From an uncultured Eubacteriales bacterium (GTDB lineage: Bacteria; Bacillota; Clostridia; Oscillospirales; Oscillospiraceae), in the NCBI GenBank assembly GCA_934567745.1, contig CAKTJM010000048.1, positions 1 to 12,201 on the forward strand: a stretch of 12,201 bases of DNA. Reading direction: 5' to 3'. Below the pieces are notes generated by a model that saw only the letters and a list, made by a program, of their open reading frames with translations, was not told the DNA's origin and did no database searches. Both the position numbers and the translations under genes were made by a program. Positions 6,795 to 12,201 of this stretch are shown here, in pieces (position 1 is the first letter of the stretch; each line of letters opens with the position of its first letter).

Positions 6795-7334
6795 TCATCC
6801 CTCCAACCGGGCGCGGACGGCGGCGACGATGTCGCTCACCTCCGCCATGGCCCCCTTGCCCGTGTCGCCGCAGGCCAGCAGGGCCGACTTCGGCTCCACC
6901 ATCTCGGCCCCGCGGGCGAGCAGGCGGGCCAGGTTCTCCTGGTGGGCGGGGTTCTCGTACATCGCGGTGTTCATCGCCGGGCACAGCAGCAGCGGCTTGC
7001 GCCAGGCGGCCATCGCGATGGTGGTCAGCATGTCGTCGGCGATGCCGTTCGCGAGCTTGCCGATCACGTTCGCCGTGGCCGGGGCGATCAGCACCAGGTC
7101 CGCCTGCTTGGCGAGGGCGATGTGGGCGACCTCCCACGCGCGGTCCTTCTGGAAGAGGTCCGTCGCGACGGGCTGGCCGGTGAGGGTCTGGAAGGTCAGG
7201 GGCGTGACGAACTCCTGCGCGGCCCGCGTCATGACGACGTGGACCCCGTAGCCGAGCTTGTGCAGCTGATGCGCCAGGTCGGCGGCCTTATAGGCCGCGA
7301 TGCTGCCCGTGACGCCGAGGACGATGTGCTTCAT
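6795..7334 (-). CDS. coaC: Phosphopantothenoylcysteine decarboxylase
   Basis: This 179-aa FMN-dependent flavoprotein decarboxylates 4'-phospho-N-pantothenoylcysteine to 4'-phosphopantetheine, the third step from pantothenate to CoA. It starts with the flavoprotein motif LGVTGSIAAYKAADL (6-20). The catalytic histidine is expected at His71 (VAHIALAK). PATANVIGKLANGIADD (85-101), the substrate-binding PAMNTAMYENP (119-129) and the flexible-flap ACGDTGKGAM (154-163), which carries the key cysteine Cys155, are all present. The length is that of a free-standing CoaC, not the fused CoaBC of about 400 aa. The ATG at 7334 follows GGGGGAG and overlaps the coaB stop by 4 nt (ATGA). A peptidyl-cysteine decarboxylase of the lantibiotic type is unlikely, because coaB lies directly upstream. 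Confidence 0.95.
   Translation of the reverse strand: MKHIVLGVTGSIAAYKAADLAHQLHKLGYGVHVVMTRAAQEFVTPLTFQTLTGQPVATDLFQKDRAWEVAHIALAKQADLVLIAPATANVIGKLANGIADDMLTTIAMAAWRKPLLLCPAMNTAMYENPAHQENLARLLARGAEMVEPKSALLACGDTGKGAMAEVSDIVAAVRARLEG
6799..6804 (-). promoter_or_regulatory. Ribosome binding site that decides the P1 peptidase start
   Basis: GGAGGG on the minus strand lies inside the last codons of coaC. Its GGAGG core leaves 7 nt to the ATG at 6792 but only 1 nt to the ATG at 6798. This favours the shorter protein, and implies termination-reinitiation coupling with coaC. Confidence 0.7.
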
Positions 7335-8065
7335 GCCGTCTCCCCCACTCTCTCCCCGACCGCCGCGACGATGGCGGCTGCGATGGCGTCCTTGCCCTCG
7401 CAGCGGCGCTCGCCGCCCGCGCGGTCGAGCAGGAAGCCGCAATGGCACGGGGACGCGACGGTCTCCATGTCGTTGGCGAGGACGAGGTCGCAGTCGTTCT
7501 TCTCCAGGAGCTGCCGCGCCACGGCGATCAGCTCCTCATGCGGCACGTGGTCGAGCAGCTTGAAGCCCACCAGCACCGCCTGCGGCGCGAGCGCACGCAG
7601 CAGCCCGATGATCTTGGGCGTGCGCTCCAGGAGCAGGCACAGGTCGTCCACGTCCGACCGGAGCTTGCCGGACCGGTCCGGCCCGGGCGCGGCGGCGAGG
7701 GCCTCGGCCAGCCGCTCGGGCGGCTGGTCCGCGGCGGCCTGGGCCATCGCGGCGACGGTGGTGACGTGGCGCACGCGATAGTCGCTCACCGCCATGCTGT
7801 GGACGATGGCGTCGAAGCGGTCCTCCGCCGTGAGCCGGCGCAGCTCGTGCTCCAGCTCCAGCGTCCCGCGGATGGGCCGGACCTCGACCTGCCCGCTCTC
7901 GGGCAGGGCCGCGCCGGGGCCGCAGAGGTAGACGATCCGCCCGGACCCGGCCCGGGCGAAGCCGTCGGCGATCTTCGCGCCCAGGCGGCCGGTGGCGTGG
8001 TTGGCGATGCTGCGGACCGAGTCGATCGGCTCGCGGGTCCCGCCGGAGGTGACGATGACGTTCAC
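7331..8065 (-). CDS. coaB: Phosphopantothenate-cysteine ligase, free-standing
   Basis: This 244-aa enzyme joins cysteine to 4'-phosphopantothenate, the second step from pantothenate to CoA. It makes the substrate of the next gene product, CoaC. Motifs seen are TSGGTREPIDSVRSI (6-20), ANHATGRLG (21-29), MAVSDYRV (91-98), SGKLRSD (132-138), VLVGFKLL (164-171) and DLVLANDM (193-200), all typical of CoaB. The size fits the monofunctional type known from streptococci and enterococci, which is separate from CoaC. The start is GTG at 8065, preceded by GGGAGGG with 5-nt spacing, and it overlaps the murC stop by 4 nt (GTGA). The use of GTG and the overlap imply coupling to murC translation. The middle region (about 105-130) is rich in alanine and proline and poorly conserved. 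Confidence 0.94.
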   Translation of the reverse strand: MNVIVTSGGTREPIDSVRSIANHATGRLGAKIADGFARAGSGRIVYLCGPGAALPESGQVEVRPIRGTLELEHELRRLTAEDRFDAIVHSMAVSDYRVRHVTTVAAMAQAAADQPPERLAEALAAAPGPDRSGKLRSDVDDLCLLLERTPKIIGLLRALAPQAVLVGFKLLDHVPHEELIAVARQLLEKNDCDLVLANDMETVASPCHCGFLLDRAGGERRCEGKDAIAAAIVAAVGERVGETA

Positions 8066-9456
8066 GCGGTCCCTCCCCGGCGCACGAGCGCCTCGCCGAC
8101 GGTGTAGATGTCGCCCGCGCCGACGGTGAGGATCAGCACGCCGGGCGCGGCCAGCTCATAGAGCCGGTCGGTCAGCTCCGCGAAGCTCGGCACGGCCTCG
8201 GCCCCCGGGATGGCGGCGGTCAGGTCGGCGGAGGTGATGCCCACCTCGTTCTTCTCCCGCGCGGCGTAGATCTCCGCCAGCAGGGTGACGTCCGGCTGGG
8301 ACAGGACCTGGGCGAACTCGTGGAAGAGCGCCTTGGTCCGGGTGTAGGTGTGCGGCTGGAAGGCGCAGACGATCTTGTCGTAGCCGAGGGTCGCGGCCAT
8401 GTCCAGCAGGGCCTTCAGCTCGCCGGGGTGGTGGGCGTAGTCGTCGTAGACGTCCGCGCCCTTCACGCGGCCCTTGAACTCGAACCGGCGGCCCGCGCCG
8501 CGGAAGTCGCCCAGCCCTCGGGCGATCGCCTCGCCGGGGATGCCCAGCGTCAGCGCGGCGGCCGCGGCGGCGACGGCATTCTTCACGTTGTGGATGCCCG
8601 GCACCTGGAGGGTGACGTGGGCGGCCGGCTGGCCGTCCTGCACGACGTCGAAGGTCGGGAAGCCGCGGTCCCAGGTCAGGCCCGCAGCGTGATAGTCGCC
8701 GTGGTCCAGGCCGAAGGTCCGCACGCCGGGCTTGCCGCGCAGGGCGGCCATGGTGTTCGCGTCCTCGCAGTTGGCCAGGACGGTCCCGCCGGGCGGGACG
8801 AGGTCCGCGAAGGCGCGGAACGACCGCTCCACGTCCTCGAGGTCCTTGAAGAAGTCCAGATGGTCGGCATCGACGTTCAGGATGACGGCCACCGTCGGCC
8901 AGAAGGACAGGAAGGAGTTGCAGTACTCGCAGGACTCCAGGATGATGGTCTTGCCCTTGCCGACCCGGTGCCCGGTGCCCAGCAGGGGCAGGGTCCCGCC
9001 GATCATGACGGTCGGGTCGATCCGCGCGGCCATGGCGATGTGCGTGCACATCGAGGTCGTCGTGGTCTTGCCGTGGGTGCCGGAGATGCACACGGCGTTC
9101 TCATACCGCCGCATGATCGACCCCCACGCCTGGGCACGCTCGAAGACGGGGATCCCCAGCCGGTGAGCGGCGGCGATCTCCGGGTTCTCGTCGTGGACGG
9201 CCGCGGTGCGGATGACGAGGTCCTTCCCCTCCACGCTCTCAGGCAGGTGTCCAATCGTCACGGGGATGCCGAGACCGCGCAGATGCTGCACCGAAGCGCT
9301 CTCGTTCATGTCGGAGCCGGAGACGATCAGGCCCTCGCCCTGGAGCACCTCCGCCAGCGGGGCCATGGAGACCCCGCCGATGCCGACCAGATGCGCCCGC
9401 TTGCCGGGCACGATGTGATCGTGGATACGATCGATATGCTTATCATCTATCTTCAT
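8062..9456 (-). CDS. murC: UDP-N-acetylmuramate--L-alanine ligase
   Basis: This 464-aa cytoplasmic Mur ligase adds L-alanine to UDP-N-acetylmuramate using ATP, the first amino-acid addition in peptidoglycan precursor synthesis. The N-terminal nucleotide-sugar domain has HLVGIGGVSMAPLAEVL (22-38). The ATP P-loop is GTHGKTTTT (126-134). Other Mur motifs are NVDADHLDFF (194-203), GIHNVKNAVAA (287-297), GAGRRFEFKG (320-329) and DDYAHHPGELKALL (338-351), followed by the C-terminal domain with AFQPHTYTRT (365-374). The YAHHP form of the last motif separates MurC from MurD, MurE and MurF. The length is normal. The ATG at 9456 follows AAAAAGGTG with long (about 10 nt) spacing. It is the first gene of the operon, about 67 nt after the predicted transcription start. 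Confidence 0.96.
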   Translation of the reverse strand: MKIDDKHIDRIHDHIVPGKRAHLVGIGGVSMAPLAEVLQGEGLIVSGSDMNESASVQHLRGLGIPVTIGHLPESVEGKDLVIRTAAVHDENPEIAAAHRLGIPVFERAQAWGSIMRRYENAVCISGTHGKTTTTSMCTHIAMAARIDPTVMIGGTLPLLGTGHRVGKGKTIILESCEYCNSFLSFWPTVAVILNVDADHLDFFKDLEDVERSFRAFADLVPPGGTVLANCEDANTMAALRGKPGVRTFGLDHGDYHAAGLTWDRGFPTFDVVQDGQPAAHVTLQVPGIHNVKNAVAAAAAALTLGIPGEAIARGLGDFRGAGRRFEFKGRVKGADVYDDYAHHPGELKALLDMAATLGYDKIVCAFQPHTYTRTKALFHEFAQVLSQPDVTLLAEIYAAREKNEVGITSADLTAAIPGAEAVPSFAELTDRLYELAAPGVLILTVGAGDIYTVGEALVRRGGTA

Positions 9457-9492
9457 TGGGTTTACACACCTTTTTGAACCTGATATGATATC

Positions 9493-9518
9493 CTCATGCC
9501 CCGCCTCAGGGGCATGAG
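9493..9518. repeat. Perfect 10-bp inverted repeat in the murC leader
   Basis: CTCATGCCCC (9493-9502) and GGGGCATGAG (9509-9518) are exact reverse complements around a 6-nt spacer. The repeat lies between the predicted murC transcription start (near 9525) and the gene, so it would be a hairpin at the very 5' end of the mRNA or a DNA operator. No T-run follows on either strand, so it is not a normal terminator. A short palindrome GATATGATATC (9482-9492) directly adjoins it. Confidence 0.75.
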
Positions 9519-9531
9519 CTTATGGGCATAT

Positions 9532-9561
9532 ATTATACTACCATCACCATGCGATCGGCAA
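9532..9561 (-). promoter_or_regulatory. Sigma-A type promoter of the murC operon
   Basis: On the minus strand a perfect -10 box TATAAT (9532-9537) lies 18 bp from a -35 box TTGCCG (9556-9561, 4 of 6). Transcription should start near 9525. The region is an A+T-rich island between G+C-rich genes. It should drive all five genes down to the terminator near 4036, since I see no internal terminator. Confidence 0.68.
9534..9539 (+). promoter_or_regulatory. Possible -10 box of the divergent PPTase gene
   Basis: TATACT on the plus strand matches the -10 consensus in 5 of 6 positions and overlaps the murC -10 box on the other strand. No convincing -35 box is present 16-18 bp upstream (GGCATG at best), so the call is weak. 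It would give a leader of about 85-90 nt before the ATG at 9629. No better promoter is visible between 9541 and 9615. Confidence 0.28.
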
Positions 9562-9628
9562 GAGGTCCCGCGTCTTTTTTCAGTATCGACCGGGCCCGGA
9601 CCGATCATACCCGAAGGGAGGGATCCGG

Positions 9629-10126
9629 ATGGAGCTGTATGGATCGCGCGGCCGGGACGCCTGGGCCCTGCTGGCCCGGGCGGCGGCGCAGGCGTGGGGG
9701 GTCTCCCCCCTGCCGCCGGTGGCGCGGACGGCGGACGGCAAGCCGTGGTTCCCCAGCCGCCCGGAGCTGCGGTTCAGCCTGAGCCACAGCGGTCCGCTGG
9801 CCCTGGTCGCCCTGTCCGTCCGCCCCGTGGGCGTGGACATCGAGCAGATCCGCCCGCGGCGGGCCGGGCTGCCGCGCTACGCCCTCACGGCGGAGGAACT
9901 GGCGCGGTACGAGGCCCTCGGCGGGGACTGGCCCGCCTTCTACGCCCTCTGGACCCGGCGGGAGGCCTGGTGCAAGTACACCGGTCTCGGCTTGCAGAAG
10001 TCCTGGGGCGTCGCCCCCGGTCCGGCGCGATACGGCGCCTATGCGGGGGACGGCTGGCGGGCCGCCGTCTGCGGCGAGGAGGACCCGCCGCGGACGATCG
10101 TCTGGCTCGACGGAGAGGAGGAGTGA
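9629..10126 (+). CDS. Small Sfp-type 4'-phosphopantetheinyl transferase
   Basis: The enzyme transfers the phosphopantetheine arm of CoA to a serine of a carrier protein (acyl, peptidyl or aryl carrier), using Mg2+. Motifs appear in order: GKPWF (37-41), FSLSHSGPLALVALS (49-63), VGVDIEQIRPR (67-77) with Asp70 and Glu72 as metal ligands, and FYALWTRREAWCKYTGLGL (104-122) with Glu112 and Lys116. The usual WxxKEAxxK motif here reads WTRREAWCK, with Arg in place of the first Lys. At 165 aa it is shorter than Sfp (about 224 aa), with a reduced N-terminal half and a short C-terminus. The ATG at 9629 follows GAAGGGAGGG. It is divergent from the murC-coaB-coaC operon and 3 nt from the following gene. 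Whether it serves fatty acid synthesis or a secondary-metabolite carrier is unknown; no carrier gene is in the window. Confidence 0.88.
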   Translation: MELYGSRGRDAWALLARAAAQAWGVSPLPPVARTADGKPWFPSRPELRFSLSHSGPLALVALSVRPVGVDIEQIRPRRAGLPRYALTAEELARYEALGGDWPAFYALWTRREAWCKYTGLGLQKSWGVAPGPARYGAYAGDGWRAAVCGEEDPPRTIVWLDGEEE

Positions 10127-10129
10127 GCG

Positions 10130-10750
10130 ATGGTGCTCGACCGTGCGTTCTATGACCGGGACACCCGGCTCGTCGCCCGGGAGCTGCTGGGCAAATATCT
10201 CGTCCTGGTCCGGGACGGGCCGCCGCTGGCGGTGCGCCTGTGCGAGACGGAGGCGTACATCGGACGGATGGACAAGGCCTGCCACGCCTATGGCTACCGC
10301 CGCACCCGGCGGACCGAGACGCTGTTCGCCGCGCCGGGCACGGCGTACGTCTATCTCATCTACGGGATGTATCACTGCCTGAACCTCGTCACCGAGCCGG
10401 AGGGCGAGCCGTGCGCGGTGCTGATCCGCGGCGGCGAAGCCCGGCTGGGGGCAGAGGAGATGGCCCGGGCGCGGTTCGGGAAGGGCCTGGCGGACCTCTC
10501 CCCTTACCAGCGGAAGAACTTCCTGAACGGGCCGGGCAAGCTGTGCCAGGCGTTCGGCCTGACCCGGCGGGACGACGGGCTGTCGCTGCTCGGCGGCGAA
10601 CTGTTCGTCTGCGACCGGCTGGAGGACGTCGGCGGCGTCTCGCCGGAGGGCGACCGCGCGCCGTTCACGGTCCTGGCCGGACCGCGGGTCGGCATCGACT
10701 ACGCCGAGGAGGCCGTGGATTTTCCGTGGCGGTATCGGATCGCGCCGTGA
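10130..10750 (+). CDS. DNA-3-methyladenine glycosylase (AAG/MPG family)
   Basis: This 206-aa base-excision repair enzyme removes 3-methyladenine and other alkylated or deaminated purines from DNA. It resembles human AAG rather than E. coli Tag or AlkA. Diagnostic motifs are VRLCETEAY (35-43), in which Glu41 corresponds to the general base, PGTAYVYLIYGMYHCLNLV (69-87), CAVLIRGGEA (95-104), and NGPGKLCQAFGL (133-144). The C-terminal FPWRYRI (198-204) is also typical. The length matches bacterial members (about 190-210 aa). The ATG at 10130 follows the excellent ribosome binding site GAGAGGAGGAG, which overlaps the end of the PPTase gene; only 3 nt separate the two genes, so they are probably co-transcribed. 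The stop is 6 bp from the converging stop of pcrA. Confidence 0.94.
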   Translation: MVLDRAFYDRDTRLVARELLGKYLVLVRDGPPLAVRLCETEAYIGRMDKACHAYGYRRTRRTETLFAAPGTAYVYLIYGMYHCLNLVTEPEGEPCAVLIRGGEARLGAEEMARARFGKGLADLSPYQRKNFLNGPGKLCQAFGLTRRDDGLSLLGGELFVCDRLEDVGGVSPEGDRAPFTVLAGPRVGIDYAEEAVDFPWRYRIAP

Positions 10751-10756
10751 CCGCGC

Positions 10757-12201
10757 TCACCCCTTCGTCATGAACCGCGACGCGGCCTTCAGCATCATCC
10801 GCTTCGTGCCCACGTCGTCGAAGGCGACCTCGATCAGCGCGTCGCCGCCCATCGGCTGGACCGACAGGACCATGCCGCCCCCGAAGGCCTTGTGCCGGAC
10901 CCGGTCCCCCTTGTGCAGGGCGGGCAGGGGCGCGGGCTTGGGCTGCGGCTGGCGATAGGCCGCGCTCGGCATCGCCGAACGGGGCCGGGCCGCGGCGGGA
11001 CGCTGCATCGGCTGCTGGCGCGGGGCCGCGGGGATCTGGGAGAAATCGTCGTCGTCCCAGGGCGGGCGCTCCGGCTGCGGCTGGGGGCGGCGCGGGCGGC
11101 CGGTGTGCTCCACCAGGTCGTCCGGGACCTCCTTGACGAAGCGGGAGGGCAGGTTCGCCGACGTGCGGCCGAAGAGCATCCGCTGGGCGGCGCAGGTCAG
11201 GTACAGCCGCTCCTTCGCGCGGGTCATGGCCACGTAGCACAGACGGCGCTCCTCCTCCAGCTCCTCCGTCTCCCCGATGGAGCGGAAGCCGGGGAAGACC
11301 CCCTCCTCCATGCCCACCACGAAGACCACCGGGTATTCCAGGCCCTTCGCCGCGTGCATCGTCATGAGCGTCACGCAGTCGTCCGCGTCCTCGACCCCGT
11401 CGAGGTCCGTGTACAGGGCCACCTCGTCGAGGAAGCCGCCCAGGCTCGGGTCGTCCGCGTGCTCGAGATAGGCGCTGATGGACGAGGTCAGCTCGTGGAC
11501 GTTCTCCAGCCGGGTCCGGCCCTCGGCATCCTTCTTGCTCAGCAGCATGTCGGCGTAGCCGCTCTCCTGCACCAGTGTCTCGTAGCACTCGGTCAGGGAG
11601 ACCGTCTGCACGAGCTGCTGCATCCCCTCGATGAGCGCGACGAACTTTTGCAGCTTCGGCGCGGCCTTTTGCAGGGACGGATAGCGGGCGGCCCCGCTCA
11701 GGACGCTCCACAGGCTCACGCCCTCGGCCGCGGCGATCGTCCGGGCGGTCTCCAGGCTCTTGGCCCCGATCCCGCGCGGCGGGACGTTCACCACGCGCAG
11801 GAGACGCAGGTCGTCCTGCGGGTTGTGGATCACGCAGAGGTAGGACAGCATGTCCTTGATCTCCGCCCGCTCGAAGAAGCGGAAGCCGCCCACCACACGG
11901 TAGGGGATGCTGTTGCTCTTGAGCGCCATCTCCACCTGGTTCGACAGGGCGTTCATGCGGTAGAGCACGGCGCAGTCGCGCCAGTGCCGCCCCTCGCCGT
12001 AGGCGCGCAGGAGCTGCGACGCGATGTACAGGCCCTCGTCGCGTTCGTTCATGGCGGTGTAGTGCTCGATCGGCGCGCCCGCGCCGTGGTCGGTCCAGAG
12101 GTCCTTCCCCTTCCGGCCGCGGTTGTTGCGGATGACCGCGTTGGAGGCGTCCAGAATGTTCTGCGTGGAGCGGTAGTTCTGCTCAAGGCGGATCGTCCGC
12201 G
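10757..12201 (-). CDS. pcrA: ATP-dependent DNA helicase PcrA (UvrD family), C-terminal part, cut by window edge
   Basis: This superfamily 1A 3'-5' helicase acts in nucleotide excision repair, replication restart and removal of RecA or RNA polymerase. The visible 480 residues start inside motif IV (LEQNYRST, residues 5-12) and run to the C-terminus; about 250 residues including the Walker A motif lie beyond the right edge. Motif V TLMTMHAAKGLEY (277-289) and motif VI RRLCYVAMTRAKE (318-330) are intact. A Pro/Gln/Arg-rich linker with an acidic DDDD patch (about 368-428) leads to a Tudor-like domain (about 429-480: KGDRVRHKAFGGGMV, then FDDVGTKRMM), which in PcrA binds RNA polymerase. An internal ATG at 12052 is not the start, because the conserved frame continues without a break to the edge. 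The gene converges on the glycosylase gene; no terminator is visible between the stops. Confidence 0.95.
   Translation of the reverse strand, partial: RTIRLEQNYRSTQNILDASNAVIRNNRGRKGKDLWTDHGAGAPIEHYTAMNERDEGLYIASQLLRAYGEGRHWRDCAVLYRMNALSNQVEMALKSNSIPYRVVGGFRFFERAEIKDMLSYLCVIHNPQDDLRLLRVVNVPPRGIGAKSLETARTIAAAEGVSLWSVLSGAARYPSLQKAAPKLQKFVALIEGMQQLVQTVSLTECYETLVQESGYADMLLSKKDAEGRTRLENVHELTSSISAYLEHADDPSLGGFLDEVALYTDLDGVEDADDCVTLMTMHAAKGLEYPVVFVVGMEEGVFPGFRSIGETEELEEERRLCYVAMTRAKERLYLTCAAQRMLFGRTSANLPSRFVKEVPDDLVEHTGRPRRPQPQPERPPWDDDDFSQIPAAPRQQPMQRPAAARPRSAMPSAAYRQPQPKPAPLPALHKGDRVRHKAFGGGMVLSVQPMGGDALIEVAFDDVGTKRMMLKAASRFMTKG

Noticed and set aside
6799..7137. A 5' extension of the P1 peptidase gene to 7137
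   Set aside because: The extension is a frame-shifted shadow of coaC, whose motifs are intact in the other frame. The ribosome binding site places the start at 6792.
9493..9518. The murC leader hairpin as an intrinsic terminator
   Set aside because: Neither strand has a T-run after the stem, and no gene ends nearby that would need it.
9496..10155. A 219-codon plus-strand frame overlapping the PPTase gene
   Set aside because: It begins inside the murC leader hairpin and runs out of frame through the PPTase gene. The translation is Gly/Arg/Pro-rich, and no motif is recognised.
12053..12201. A pcrA start at the ATG at 12052
   Set aside because: Upstream codons in the same frame encode the conserved motif IV region (LEQNYRST) up to the window edge, so the ATG is internal.
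1..12201. CRISPR arrays, tRNAs, insertion sequences, prophage or defence genes
   Set aside because: I found no spaced repeat array, cloverleaf-like sequence, transposase or integrase motif, or terminal inverted repeats. The genes are metabolic, wall, CoA and repair functions of uniform composition.

Overview
The window is G+C-rich chromosomal DNA with a strong preference for G or C at third codon positions, good AGGAGG-type ribosome binding sites and tightly packed genes. The gene content points to an anaerobic Firmicute: an indolepyruvate:ferredoxin oxidoreductase, a YerC/YecD-type TrpR-like regulator, separate CoaB and CoaC proteins, PcrA with a C-terminal Tudor-like domain, and an M3B oligoendopeptidase. 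A high-G+C gut Clostridia lineage such as Oscillospiraceae is my best guess; this is inference, because no rRNA or other taxonomic marker is present. I saw no mobile element, CRISPR array, tRNA, rRNA or defence system.

Layout. (1) Positions 1-3919, minus strand: a four-gene operon read from right to left, AMP-forming acyl/aryl-CoA ligase, TrpR-like regulator, iorA, iorB (cut by the left edge). It starts at a good promoter (TTGACT-N17-TAAAGT, 3995-4023). (2) Positions 4036-4063: a perfect 11-bp hairpin that ends the next operon and lies 12 bp from the -35 box of the first. (3) Positions 4078-9456, minus strand: a five-gene operon murC, coaB, coaC, P1-family peptidase, M3B oligoendopeptidase. 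Its junctions are 4-nt overlaps (murC/coaB and coaB/coaC), a 2-nt gap, and a 15-nt gap. Its promoter has a perfect TATAAT (9532-9537), and its leader carries a perfect 10-bp inverted repeat. (4) Positions 9629-10750, plus strand: a divergent pair encoding a small Sfp-type 4'-phosphopantetheinyl transferase and a 3-methyladenine DNA glycosylase. (5) Positions 10757-12201, minus strand: the C-terminal two thirds of the helicase pcrA, converging on the glycosylase gene with only 6 bp between the stop codons.

How the genes fit together. The first operon looks like an aromatic 2-oxoacid / aryl-acetate module. IorAB interconverts aryl-pyruvates and aryl-acetyl-CoA using ferredoxin. The ligase would interconvert aryl-acetate and aryl-acetyl-CoA. 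The TrpR-like protein encoded between them is a plausible aromatic-amino-acid-responsive regulator. The second operon joins a committed step of peptidoglycan precursor synthesis (MurC) to two steps of coenzyme A synthesis (CoaB, CoaC) and two peptidases. The divergent PPTase consumes CoA. Most individual genes are ordinary housekeeping or metabolic genes. The interest lies in the regulator-containing ligase/Ior operon and in the regulatory DNA of the two promoter regions.
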